Origin: Varroa destructor
Lineage: Eukaryota > Arthropoda > Arachnida > Mesostigmata > Varroidae
Assembly (NCBI RefSeq): GCF_002443255.2
Contig: NW_019211458.1
Span: 38,416,614 to 38,480,613, forward strand
Direction: 5' to 3'
Length of the DNA stretch: 64,000 nt
A model generated the notes under the pieces. The model searched no databases and was not told the origin of the DNA. It saw only the letters and a list, made by a program, of their open reading frames with translations. Below, in pieces: positions 14,232-31,200 of the stretch (within the stretch, counting starts at the first letter, position 1; each line of letters starts with the position of its first letter). The position numbers were made by a program, and so were the translations under genes.

Positions 14232-17200
14232 TTATTTACACGGCATCAACGTATCGTACATCCGCATCACGGAGTTACCGACGATAGTTTCAAGTGTTTT
14301 GTCTTCTGGACATGACACTCGCAATTCCTTTAGGCAAATATCAACCCTTTTCCCACTGACAGTCAATGTCATTCGTTCCCCTTTAACCACGTTGGACACC
14401 GATTCTTCACCAAACATATCACGTAACATCTTAAGCATCAAATCTGAAAGCTTCATTTTATCCACCTTGTATTCGGCGACCCCCTTTGGCACTTCAGCAT
14501 GACTACTTTGTGCCCGAATAACGCAGGTGACGACCGCATCCGCCAGCGTGTCATTATCCGGCGAGCTGCTCCATTCGAGCAGAACCATCTTGTCGTCCAT
14601 TGTCAGAGTAATACGATCCATTATATTTAGGACCCGGCCTAGCTCGACCACCTTTACTGTGAGAACCTTCGAAATAAAGAAGTGAAGTGCCCGAAACGTT
14701 CCCTGATACGAGAGCGAAGCTTTTTGCTGAACGGTTGATTGGACAAGCTCGGTGTACTTGCCTAGATCTGCAGGTGCCATCAAATGGTAGTTAAAGTTTC
14801 GTTTCACGAGGATACCACTGATCTTCTGTCCTGGCACGGGTTTCTCGACGGCGAGCGATCCCATGACTTTGGCAAGCTGTTCACCTCGGAATTTTAATGA
14901 GACAGCGTGTCCATTAGCGGGATTGAAGACGTCCATCTTAACATCCTCGCCCTCATATTCGCGTTCGATGGCTGCTTTTAATCGCGACATCTCGTTCTGT
15001 TCTCCGTGAACGAGCACGATATTAGGTGGTTTCAAAGCACGAATAAACTCTGATGTCTGTTGATAGTCTGTGTGGGCCGAGAACGAAATGTAGTCTACTG
15101 TCATTTTTAGAGGCATTTTGTGTCCACTCATTGAAGTCACCTGTCCAGAAAACAAGACAGAAGCGAGAAAGCGCAGAAGTTACTTATATATGCTTGAGCT
15201 ATACTATACAACTACGCAACCGTCTTACGTCAGATGCCGAACGTGTTAGAGGAGCTTTAACGGCCATTTGAATTAGTCCAACATACGGTGGTCGATCTAG
15301 TCCTTTAATGCAAAAAACAAGAAATATAATATAAAGAAACGTTTTTGCCTTGGGCCTCCTCCATATATCTCTTAATTGTTAACACCTGACCGTTTAGCTG
15401 AACACGCTCCTTGATTGTTGAGTAAGTACAGTTCTAGTTAAATGGCATAAGCCAGTGATCTAGTAACTTATAGCAATTGAAATACTTCGTGACGTACGTT
15501 CGGTGAATTTCTTTACCTCAGTTGGTTCAGAAAGGATCTGCTTGGCAAGGGTTCCTTCCACACAGTAGCCAGCAATGATGACACCGTTTTTCGAGTCTCC
15601 ACACCATGACTCGAACAGCTCGCGGGATAGACCGCTTTGCATCATACCAGGACTAGCCATCACGACACAAGGTCCAACATCCTCGAAGTGATCAATGCTT
15701 TTAAGGTTCGAGATATGCTTGAACACGAACGGATTGTTAACGGCGATCTGCCTCCGAATGCGGTCGTTCATTGCATTTACATACGTTTGGTAGACAGCCA
15801 TGCATTTTTTGGCTAACGAAGAGGCATAGTAGATTGGAATATCTTGCAACTCCGGATGTTGACTCCAGAACTCGTCTAATATAAGTAACAATTCCTGTGC
15901 TCGACCTAACGCGAACACTGGTATAAGGCAGCGGCCGCCTCGTGTGACAATATCTTGTACAAGCGATGTGAAACGATGCTCTCTCTCGGCACGTTTTTCG
16001 TGAATATGCGTACCATAAGTCGACTCGATAATGAGGACATCGGGTTTGACGCTCGGTATTTCCGCTGACATCAGATGTCGATCCTCTTGTCGTGAAAAGT
16101 CGCCCGTATACAGGACTTTGACGCCGGCAATTTCGATAAAGAACATTGCCGCTCCTAAAACGTGGCCGGCATGATAACACCAGAAGCGGATGCCTGAAAT
16201 ATGCAGATGCACAGCCGTAGCAATAATAGTGCTACTATCGTAAATCCTTTCGCGGCATATTAAAATTTCCTCTATCTGCAAGTTGAATTAAATTAATAGC
16301 TCAACATACGTAATAATTCCTATTGAGCAACTGAGTAGTTCTTCAATAACTCATTCTACTTCTATTTTGAGGTCGGCGTTCTATACACCATATACGTTCA
16401 CATTCAGTTCTACATAGTTACCTAGCCAAAGAAAGGTGTTATTTACCGTTAACTTCTTTCTGCTCATGGAAGTTGATCACCTCGATTTTATCCATAGAAG
16501 CCTCCAGATCGGCCTCCGTGTACAAATTATTGCTGTCTGCCGAGCCAATATTACTAACTTTAATATAATCAGCTAACAACCATCTAAAAATAGTTAATTA
16601 AAATATAACTGTGCGTTAGTCATGTAAATGGCTATCGTACAAAACAAATACCGGTAGCAGTTACAGGTTTTAATATGTGAATTGTGTTTACTCAGTTCAT
16701 TTCTGCTTTATATCAAGCTTTAAATAAGTATTAAAATTTTCTTCTGAATATCGATTGCTAGGAATTTTTTTAATTGGTACAGACATATGCATAGAAGGGA
16801 TCAGGCGTGTGGTTTTTTCAAAATAAACATATTACATGCACATATAAAAACATCTTAATAACGAGTTATATATAATATAACTAATAATAATAATAAATGC
16901 TTTGTTTTTCTGCGGGGCAGCTTTACCTATAAATAGCTTTTGTGGCGTGTGTCATGAAGCACCGCCCTTTAAATGTCGTCTTTAATAGGAACCAGGGCAA
17001 TGCTCCGCAATGGTCGAGATGGAAGTGCGAAACAAGTAGGAGATCAATTTCTTCAGCCTCGATTTGGTCCACGAACGGCAGCGCATCTACGCCGTTCATT
17101 CCTGTGCAGTGATTTACATAAATGACTAGGTTATACACAAGAGAGGTTATAGTTTCTACGCGTTCATTTAAATGTAACTTGTCTTAATATATTAGTATTA

Positions 17201-18415
17201 CGCGCCTTGAACGGCTTACATAGTAACCGTTTTCGACTAAACTCTTCGATAGGAAATATGTTATACCATTTTTTTATACCATTGATGTTACCCTATCTTG
17301 GTATAAGTAACCCATGATAAAAAAAACTCAGCCAAGTTATATTCAGCTTTGCTTAGGTTAGGAATAAAAAAAAAACGTGTGATTGTCCAAATAAGTATGG
17401 TGTGCTCGTATCAGTTTTCGCATTTTTCCTTTTGTATAGTTGTACTGGCATTACTACATTATTCTTTTTGCCTAATACCACTAGATAATATAAGGTCGAG
17501 TTGTTTTAATTCTTGGGTTTTTCAGAGTCTATGAATTTGAGACCATTACACGAGATTGCTAGGATACGGGTTGGACATAATATTAGAATTCGCAGTGGAA
17601 CGTTTGGTCCAAACACAAGTCTCTTAAATAAAGGAAACGCATGGCCAGAATTTGAAATATGTGAAACTACTTGTTCATTTCTGAACTTTCTTTAGCTTTA
17701 GATAGTTTCTATTATCTTTCTTAACAGTCAATAGAATTATATTTTTATTCTAATTAGACATTAGGCTTCCATTACGGTGCAAGTATGCTTAAGTCTTTAT
17801 AACAAATGAGCTATTTCTATTAAAATTATCTGTATTAAATGGCCTTTAGTCACACTACTATAAAGTGCGTCCAAAGAGCAGGTGAGAGAGAAATAACAGA
17901 GCATCCGGTACTTTTGGCACCGGGATATGTTCTTCCAATGAAATATTCGGTTGCCTATTATGCTGCCACGTGACACTTGTATCCGTTGACGCCAATTTAA
18001 AATCAAAGCGTAATTCTCAAACCTGAGTACTGAATCCGGGGCTTTAACGAAGCTATACATGTGAGGTTCCATGCAGCAAGGGGATTTGCACCGACTTCTG
18101 TGTTTACCACAATTGAAAAGTGCCACAAACTCTATGCACTGAAACGAACAACGATGAGAGTTTCAGGTCTCATCAACACACCTTTCGCTACTTTTTAGTA
18201 ATGATGAAACGAATCAGCTGTATCTGTGGGGTTACGTAAGAGGCTATCTCTTATTGTATATCTACTTATAGTCATAGTTTTACTTAATACTGACCAGGGT
18301 GTATGCCAATATCAAGCATAATCTTTTTTCCTTTAAACTCTATCATAATACAACTTCGGCCTACTTCTTGGCCAGCCCCGAGAGGTTTCACTGTCAGAAT
18401 GTCCTCGTCACTCAT
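14232..18415 (-). CDS. CPSF3: CPSF73, pre-mRNA 3'-end endonuclease
   Basis: Five exons join in frame on the minus strand: 18415-18295, 17101-16927, 16583-16447, 16193-15517 and 15140-14232. They give 672 residues (human CPSF73 has 684). The protein is the zinc endonuclease of the cleavage and polyadenylation complex in the nucleus and also cuts histone pre-mRNA. The metallo-beta-lactamase/beta-CASP core is complete: HFHLDHC in exon 2, YHAGH and [10 protein letters not shown] in exon 4, SAHTD and VHGEQ in exon 5. The N-terminus [19 protein letters not shown] matches the family, so the start is secure. One difference is LDIGIH where animal orthologues I recall have LDCGIH. The first donor, G|GTCAGT, is weak at +3; the others are consensus. 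Two minus-strand AATAAA signals lie at 13936-13931 and 13916-13911. The gene is divergent from the SR-protein gene. Confidence 0.96.
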
Positions 18416-19231
18416 CGTGGTAGATATTTCTCTCAGTGGTCGATTTCAGCAAATAACGACAGCTGATAAGAGTTCAATTCTTTCTGTTCAAGAGACACTT
18501 CACCGAAATCCTACAGCTTTTGCTACGAACAGAGGGATTTGCAGATTGACTGGGATAACATTGCACACGCAATTATGCAAATGTTAACTAATCATATTAC
18601 CGAATTAGATTTATGTAATGTACTTTTTCAGTATTTCGTCTCCTCCTAAATTTTCGGTAGTTGACACTAGTAGCACAGCTCATTTAATGAATAAGAACTT
18701 GTTTCAAACATCAATCTTGTATTTACATGAGCGTTCGCTAGAAGGTTGAGCCGACACGTGAGCTGTCGAAGAAACCAAAACAATACCGACTGCAGCCATT
18801 TGCACCCGGAAATGAAATTCGCTAGAAATTGTTTACTAGTGCAGAGTCAATTCGATTTCTACAAGCGGTCAAAAGAGGGTTTCTAATCGTACTACTAGGA
18901 TCAACCTCTCCTGCTGAAAGTCAGTGCTGCTACAGGAACACTTCACCCACTTCTAAGTTCCGGGTGCAGCACAGCCGCTGCTGCAGTCTACTTTCTCTTA
19001 TTGCAGTCAGCGGTGAAAGGGCTCTTTACGTAACGACTTGCCCTCTGCGCGGTTTGGCGCTAACGGTTTCAAAAAAGTTCTATCTTTTGTTAACTTTTCG
19101 TATTTTTTTCTACCCAACGGCTGCTTTGTTGTTCTTTGCAGACTGATCTCCGAACTATTAAGAGCTGCGCCTTTTCTCAATCGGGTGCCACATCCGAGCT
19201 GGCGGGCTGGGGGTCAGGAGCGGAGTTGAAA
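18416..19231. promoter_or_regulatory. Divergent promoter interval, CPSF3 / SR-protein gene
   Basis: The 816 bases between the two start codons must hold both 5' UTRs and both promoters unless upstream UTR exons exist. I see no TATA box at a convincing place on either strand. There is an inverted pair TGCACCCGG (18801) / CCGGGTGCA (18960) and a GC-richer patch at 18950-19060. A pyrimidine tract with cag at 19140 could be a 5' UTR acceptor. Shared control is inferred from the geometry only. Confidence 0.5.
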
Positions 19232-23973
<4,742 letters not shown>

Positions 23974-24882
23974 TCACCAAACGACTCAACACATCGGTTC
24001 GCTGGATGTGAATTGAACAGAAAAGTTTTCCTTTTTTATAGGATGAGAGTTCACAAGTTTTACAAGACATTAGTCGATTAGTTGCGCGCTGTGACGTCAT
24101 GAAGCCAACGTGATTCATGTGTCTTATTACGTAGCATACATTCCCTCTTCCAAATTTTAAATTGTGACATTTCTCACATTGGAAACACACAGTGGACAGT
24201 GCAAAATGATAGTGCTTTAGTAAATAGGTTTCTTCTTTCCTAACATTCGTACGTCCTTTTGGTGTATGTTCCAGGCGAAGTCGAGATGGGCCTCGTTGAG
24301 GCGGATCAGAGCACAGCTAGCGTCTGACGTTCGGATGTTAAAGTCGGGGATTTCAGATTTGTGATTTTTATTGTGACGCTGTGTTTGTGGAATTAAGGCC
24401 TACTGATCAAATAATGCTCAAAGAGTGGTTCTATATGGTCCCGAAAATGCATAGTCTATCAAAGAAATGTTCGAAGTTCAAACAAGCGCAAAGGAACACT
24501 GGACGTACGTTATTGAGGGATGTGCTCAATTTCTCAATACGCAATTTGTAATATATTGTGCAGCCAAAGTGAACTGCACCCTGTATGCTTGCTAACATTA
24601 AATATATAGTGTATGGTGATACTTCTTGTTGTATTTTTTGGCAAATGTATTCTTCCGGTACAAAACACAAAAGCCGGTGATTGGTATTAAACAGAGTCAC
24701 TTTCTGTTGTGCTATATTGTTACGGTAGAGCCATCAAGCATGTGGAGGACAATGTTAATAATACCACTGCTTTTTTTTATATTTAACATTCACTAATAAT
24801 ACTGCTTTAAGAGTTCTGGTCTGGTACATAATTAGACCTTAAGTACTTTGTTAAGATAGCTGTATTTAATTTTAATCCAAAA

Positions 24883-24888
24883 AATAAA
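24883..24888 (+). terminator. Poly(A) signal of the SR-protein gene
   Basis: A canonical AATAAA followed by T-rich sequence. It is the first convincing signal downstream of both alternative stop codons (23973 and 24299). Confidence 0.55.
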
Positions 24889-26036
24889 ACAGACCTTTCT
24901 ATATGTTGTTTGTAATTCTTCTATCAAGGCAACCATTAATCTTCATGCCTTATAAAATCAGCAGACAGATTGGATGTTATGTAAATAGTAGGAATCTCAG
25001 CGTGTGGTTTGTAATGTCATTAAAATAAAAATTAAAATAAAAAGATAGGGTTCCGCCTATCTTTTATAAACGCGTGAGCAGCAACGAGAAGCCGACATTC
25101 AAGTATGTATGTTCGCGGGCAACTTCGCGAAGTCAGGGGTACACATACAAAGGTACACATATAAAGGTAAGTTAGTACGAATCACGCTCACGTGTCCGTA
25201 ACTCGGAATTTAACATTTTGATCACAAACACCTGGCTATTTTGTGAACGTGTTTTGCAAGCAATTAGATAGCACGTGGTAGGTCATCAGCGGGTGAACGA
25301 ATGAGGCAAACCATCGTTTATGGTCGCCGAGCTTGACTCCTCTGTAGGTCCGGTATTCCTAAACAGGAATAGAAAATTACCTCTTTAAATAGATATTTCG
25401 AAATTGTTGCTTGTACGTTCTAATTGACAACAAAAAAATTCTTCGCACTGATTTTAATGCATTGCTGCTGAGTTTGCGGAGATTCGTTGTAATCGCACCA
25501 CGTCTTTAGAAATAAACCAGCTTTCCTTCAACAAGCACAAACACCTATTTCTGCGATAGCGAGCTCTATATGTTATCCGTGGATATTCATTATGACAGTT
25601 TTTAGTATTTTGGATCTAATTCCTTGCCGTGGTTACTACGCATTACATGAAACTACAAGAATAAACGAATGAAGCTTAGCATGCGCATGGAGCTCGGACG
25701 AAAATTTCAATTTACTTTTGCATTCCACTTATCGATCTCAACGAAAGGGTCCCAAAGCTTGTACTTCACAATTAGCTCGACCGGTTAACTGTCCGGATCG
25801 CACTGTCCTGGAACGCACTGGATTTCTATTAACAGAATAATACCTAATGTACACCACAAAAGAACTCATATGCAATATGCTTGGCCACCTTAATAAGATG
25901 TTCATAACGAAAATAGTAGTACAGAATTCAAAACGTCTTATTAAATGTTTTATTAAAATTTTATTATTAGTTGTGTAATAATAATAATAATATAATACAT
26001 AATATATTAATTATTATTATTAATAATAATAATTAT

Positions 26037-26232
26037 CTAGCTATAAACCAATAAGAAGATGGAAACTGCCGCAGTGAGTTCTACTCGGTCGGAAATTAAT
26101 TCGCAGTAAAATAATAGACCTAATAACTATTTTTATTATTATTTATAGTTATTAGGTCGAATTAATTTCGTGAACGATACAACCGAGTAGAACTCACCGC
26201 GGCAGTTATAATCTTCTTATTGGTTTAGCTAG
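26037..26232. repeat. Long imperfect inverted repeat (MITE or foldback-like)
   Basis: The left arm starts ctagctataaaccaataaga and runs to about 26127. The right arm is its reverse complement and ends tggtttagctag at 26232. The arms pair over roughly 85 bases with a few mismatches and small gaps, around an AT-rich centre of TTATT units. ATT/AAT repeats flank the left side, and the terminal ggtttagctag is repeated once just outside the right arm. No transposase is present. A non-autonomous foldback element or MITE is the best guess. Confidence 0.8.
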
Positions 26233-26729
26233 AGGTTTAGCTAGATTACCTTCCGCAACTAAATAACCACGAGCTTGATAAGGCTTTTGCAATAATCGAA
26301 GAAAATAAAGCAAATTATACCGTTTGAGGACTTACTTTATTGGCGTTGTTTTAATCATCTCTATCAGTCTAACGCAGTTATATTTTTCACATTATTCATT
26401 GAATTAAAATTTACTTTGTATTGACATAAATAACACTTTTACTCATCCATTCAGTGTTAGCTTTTGCTAAAACCTGTCACAAGTATTGCTTTTTACCTAT
26501 TTTAACTATACAGACATGTACAATGAGGGCTACCACCAGCATGTGTGTCCATATGGTAAGGTCCGCGCGGCTATCTAACAAATAGGCTGCAACAGTGAAG
26601 CACAAAATAATGGGTAGCTGAAGTACTGAATTGCCGTAGAATGTTGGCAAATATTCGATGATGATTGATCATTGAGAAAAGCACATAAATTCGTTGCCAC
26701 ACTTCAGGCTGTAATTATATTATTACTAC

Positions 26730-26859
26730 CCATTCGGCATATATGCGATTAGATAGTTCAAACCTCAAATGGCAGTAGGGGGAGAGTGATTAAACCATTC
26801 GGCATATATGCGATTACGTAGTTCAAACTTCAAATGGCAGTACGGCAAGAGTGATTAAA
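26730..26859 (+). repeat. 65-bp tandem duplication
   Basis: Two adjacent copies beginning ccattcggcatatatgcgat and ending gtgattaa, with a period of 65 bases and a handful of substitutions. A short extra echo (agtgattaatg) follows the second copy. Confidence 0.9.
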
Positions 26860-28248
26860 GTGATTAATGTCTCTTGTCATTTGTGTCGTTTTGCGATGTG
26901 GACCGAAGTTAGAAATTCTAAAATGATACCGCTTTTCACACCTCAGTCCTACCTTACATATTATCGCAATGACAAATTGAATGGATAATGATCCATGGTG
27001 AATATTGCTAATATACGATTAGTAATACTAAGATGAACGCGCTATAATCATGCGGAATTCTATGAATGCAATTTTATACTAAAAATGTAAAAGAACTCGT
27101 GTGTTCTCGCCTAACCTGATGGCTCAGCTGATGTTGTAACATCTACACCAAAATCAACGCGATATCCCTAAACACAAACATTTTCGTTCCTCCCTTGAGC
27201 TTGTTTTCGTTTGATGCCTTAAAAAATTTGTACTCCAGATTACAAACGTTCACTAATAATAAAAATACACTAAGTGTTTCAACTTTTCTTGTCTTTTCTT
27301 CTTTAAATGGAGACAAAATCACGTTCTTTTCTCTATTAATCTATTTAATTTGTTATGTATTTTAAAATATTATTTAAACCTCAGTTAACTGAGGTCGGAT
27401 TTATTAGCAATATACGTTGTATTATACTGCAAGGGTTGTTTTAACAAAATATGGTTTTGAACATTGAATGGTCATATTTCTCGTAGGATATGTATTCAAT
27501 AGTTATCGTAGGCCAATCGCATTGTTTATATTCAGTTTTCGGTAAATATTAATCATCTCGTACAACGAGTATTTAAGGATATGAAACTATAAAAGTACAT
27601 AATTCACTAAACCTTTTCTAATCGTGTGCTAAAACGTATTCACGTTATTAGGTAAAAACAATTTACAAAAACATAATAGCTTCTAACCAAGCAACCTTCC
27701 CATTTATTGGATATATCAGCCTCAAACCGTAGCTCGTTTAGTTGTATAGTAGGCCCTTCCTACTAAGTTGTCAATAATTAAAACCTGCTGCTCATTTTCT
27801 TCTCTGAATTTATATCAGTCCGTTTATGCTGAACGCTTGGGAGAACAGCGTACCGGCCTTTACTGCCTTCTAAAGTGAAGGATCCTTAGCCAATGCTACA
27901 AAAATCGTTTGTGATCATTGCCCTCTATCATTGCTCTCGTGATCTCGTACTCAAAGAAATGAAATATTTTCGGGCATCTACTTAAAAATCCTTGCGATTT
28001 TTGAAGAGCGTTGCAATCACCTTAGGAGCAACGTAACTTCACCGGTTGTGCCGCAATCCAATCGCAAAACCTTTTGCGGACTTTTGATCTATAATTAGTA
28101 GTATCATAAATGACTAACTATTCTATTTGTAGGTGTTTGTCTTATTGTTGTGGTCTTCGTTATTATTAAGGCAATCCTAAATTAATCATTTGTTATTCTG
28201 TTCTAAAAGTCGTTGTCATGTGAACGTACAGTTACTACAATTGGCTAG

Positions 28249-31200
28249 CTACTCGATGCCGTGGGCGAAGATCATAATTAGCCCCGGTTGTACCATCATA
28301 TCGTCACCCATATGCATGTTATCGCACGCCAAAGCTACCACCGCCTGAAAAACAAACTCGCAAAAAAGTCAGTTACTGGTTTACACTGATCTTCATTAAT
28401 AATTGTGCCATTTCCAAGTTATTTCTTATATACGGACATCAGTATAAAATCATGTACACATGCTGTTTGTAATCATTAAGTGTATTCAATAGTTATTAAT
28501 AATTACAGGCTGCAAGAGTACCGGAAAAAAAAAGTAGGTACGTAATTAATTCGATTCGATTGTTGCTTTTGGTTTTATTGATGCAAATGTGTTCTTTCGT
28601 TCCCATATGTTGAAATCTCACATATAATATAAAAAAAAAACAGCATTAATCAAACTCACTTCTAAATTTCGTTGTCACAAATGTGTAATACATATAGAAG
28701 TGTGATAAAAAAAATAATCTGTTGGTGCACTAAATCATGTCAATAAATGCAGCTTACCTGTTTACCTGGTATCCTTTTGCACACAAAATTTTCGAAAGCT
28801 CTGCGATTGCGCTGCCGTGTTTCCAATGTATCAAGCCCACGAGGCCATTTTCGTTCATGAGCATTTTCGATCAACTCATTGATAACTCCTAGAGGACAGC
28901 CGCTATCAATTAAGGCGCGTTTGACCATATTTTGCAAAACACGATCAGGTGTTGAGATCATTCCACCCCAGCGGGTCACACGCGCGATATTTAAATTTGA
29001 TGACCATAGCGCCAACTGGTGAAAAATAACACACATGCACCAACAAAATGTTTAGTGTTATTATATTGCTACCTTTATATCAGAATAATCAAGACGTTTT
29101 CTTTGCTGTATATTTTTAATAGATTTCAATCAAGGATAGCCATATTGACAAAACACTATTAAACGACACTTTATTGAATGGACTATTAACCAAACTTGCA
29201 AGTCAATACCTGTTTAACTGAGATCGGAACGATACAGCAGTGTAACTCAAATTGGCCCTAGCTACGTTAGCGTAGATACAAAAAAAAAAAAAAGAAAGAT
29301 CAAAATAGTAATGTGGCGATGCGGCAAATAACAACAGGTAATACAAAATTAGAATATCTTTGAAGGGCAGACCGTCAATTCAGCGGACTCATCATTCTAC
29401 AGCCGCCTTAATTTTCTATGTGAAAGCTACTTATGGTCATCCTAAGCTCAGGCCTTAACAGAAATCTCTTGTAAACCACCCACTTACGACGTGAATCATA
29501 TGACTAACGGAAGTTTAAGTTATGAAGCTAAGGATAATATTCAGCAAATTAGTCGATGAATTGCCTATTTCATCGCACATTGAAGACTTGAGCTGGAATT
29601 GTAGAGAAGAATTGAGTCGTTGATAGGTGAGGAATCCGCACTACCTTAATCGATCTCTTTTAAACAATATTTCGACTAACACGCTCTTAGATTTATTTGG
29701 ACTGAGAATTTTGATGCCCTTCAGCAGCAGTCACCATAGTGACTATCCACAGGATCCATAGAATTTATTAACTGTTTCGATTCCTACTAAACGTATACCG
29801 ATACATACACAAAGATACACATACGATGTAAAAGAAATTAAAGAGGGCGCTCTTTATCGAATAAGTATGTTGAACGAAGAACGAACAAATTATTAATTAA
29901 ATTATATCTTAAACAATTGGTTTTTGTATATTGCTTCGAAGTAACACAGCGCATATTTCGTAACCTCATTCGTACCCGAAGAAAAGAATATATTTAGGCA
30001 CATCCTATAGACTAATGAAAACCTAGTAAGATAGTATTCTTAACTCATACGTACTACATCATGGACTAAACGCAAATAAACTGAAAGCTAGTGACGTCTC
30101 ATTTTTGTGTAAGGTACCACAATGCGCTACTTGATACACGAAAACAGCAAATTTCTATTCTCAAAAATAAAAACTGAGACTTCTATCTATTATAGTAGTT
30201 TTGCTTTGTCTACACATGTCAATAGCCTTTCTTTTATGACATCCACGCCAGTCTACATGCTGACGGCTTCTCTCTGATAGGATTAGGGAAAGATCCTTCA
30301 TTGTCGACTTCAATAAACGGTTTCTAGGGTTTACCCTAGAAAGTAACTTCTTTAAACCAGCAACAACCGCTACGAGCTACTCATAGTATTAGATCAATAA
30401 AACCAGTCTGTATTTCTAGAAGGGATCTTAAGAAAGATCATCCTTCGAGCATCGTGCTGGCGATAATTTGAACGTCTGTAATGTTGCGGAAAACCGTGTT
30501 GGCACTGCCTAGAATGATTAGTCGTAGTTAAATAGGATTCGAGGAGAGGAGCTAGATAAAAAAAAAAATCTAATCGTCCGAAATCTAAATGTCCGGAAAG
30601 CGTACAGTTGTCACCTACCCTAAGTTTGGAGTCTGGGAACGAAAAAGGGACCTCCAGTAATATTATCTCTAAAAAATGAACCAGCCTCATTGAAACTTAG
30701 ACTTTATTTTTAAACTTGCAATAGTTAAATTAGCTAGGGTCTACGAACTTCGCGTCACGTCGTTGCCTTTTGATAGTTTGACCGTTCTCCGCGAAATCCT
30801 ATAGATACGCTCATTTTTGCCTACACAGTATCTTGTACAGAAAGACGTTGAATCACTTGACAAAATCTGCCTGTTTACCTGCTCAATTCTATCCTGAAAG
30901 TCAGCGGAATTCAACGTGTGAGGCACTGCACTAGCTCGGAGATCCTTGAGGCGACAGATCTCCTCTAGCTGAGAGCTAATTTGCCTTTCCAATTCTGCCA
31001 CTCTCGCCTGCTGCCTTAGCGCAAGAGCGCGCAGTTCTTTGATGCAATTATGGTCCTGCTCAGATGAGTTTAAAATATTCGAGTTACTCGAGTCTATAAA
31101 GCCACAAGCCTATTTTTTGTTATGTCTGAAGATAACGAAGTTACAGTTATCGAAACTCTTACGTTAATACTTGTAATATACAGTAACAGATATTTGTTAA

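Larger units (their letters stand above)
24900..28240. other. Intergenic, repeat-bearing region
   Basis: No coding frame was recognised between the SR-protein gene and RNF41. The region contains ATT/AAT runs (25977-26035), a long inverted repeat (26037-26232) and a 65-bp tandem duplication (26730-26859), and is otherwise AT-rich single-copy-looking sequence. The RNF41 3' UTR must occupy part of the right end. TTTATT at about 27702 is a possible distant minus-strand poly(A) signal. Confidence 0.6.
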
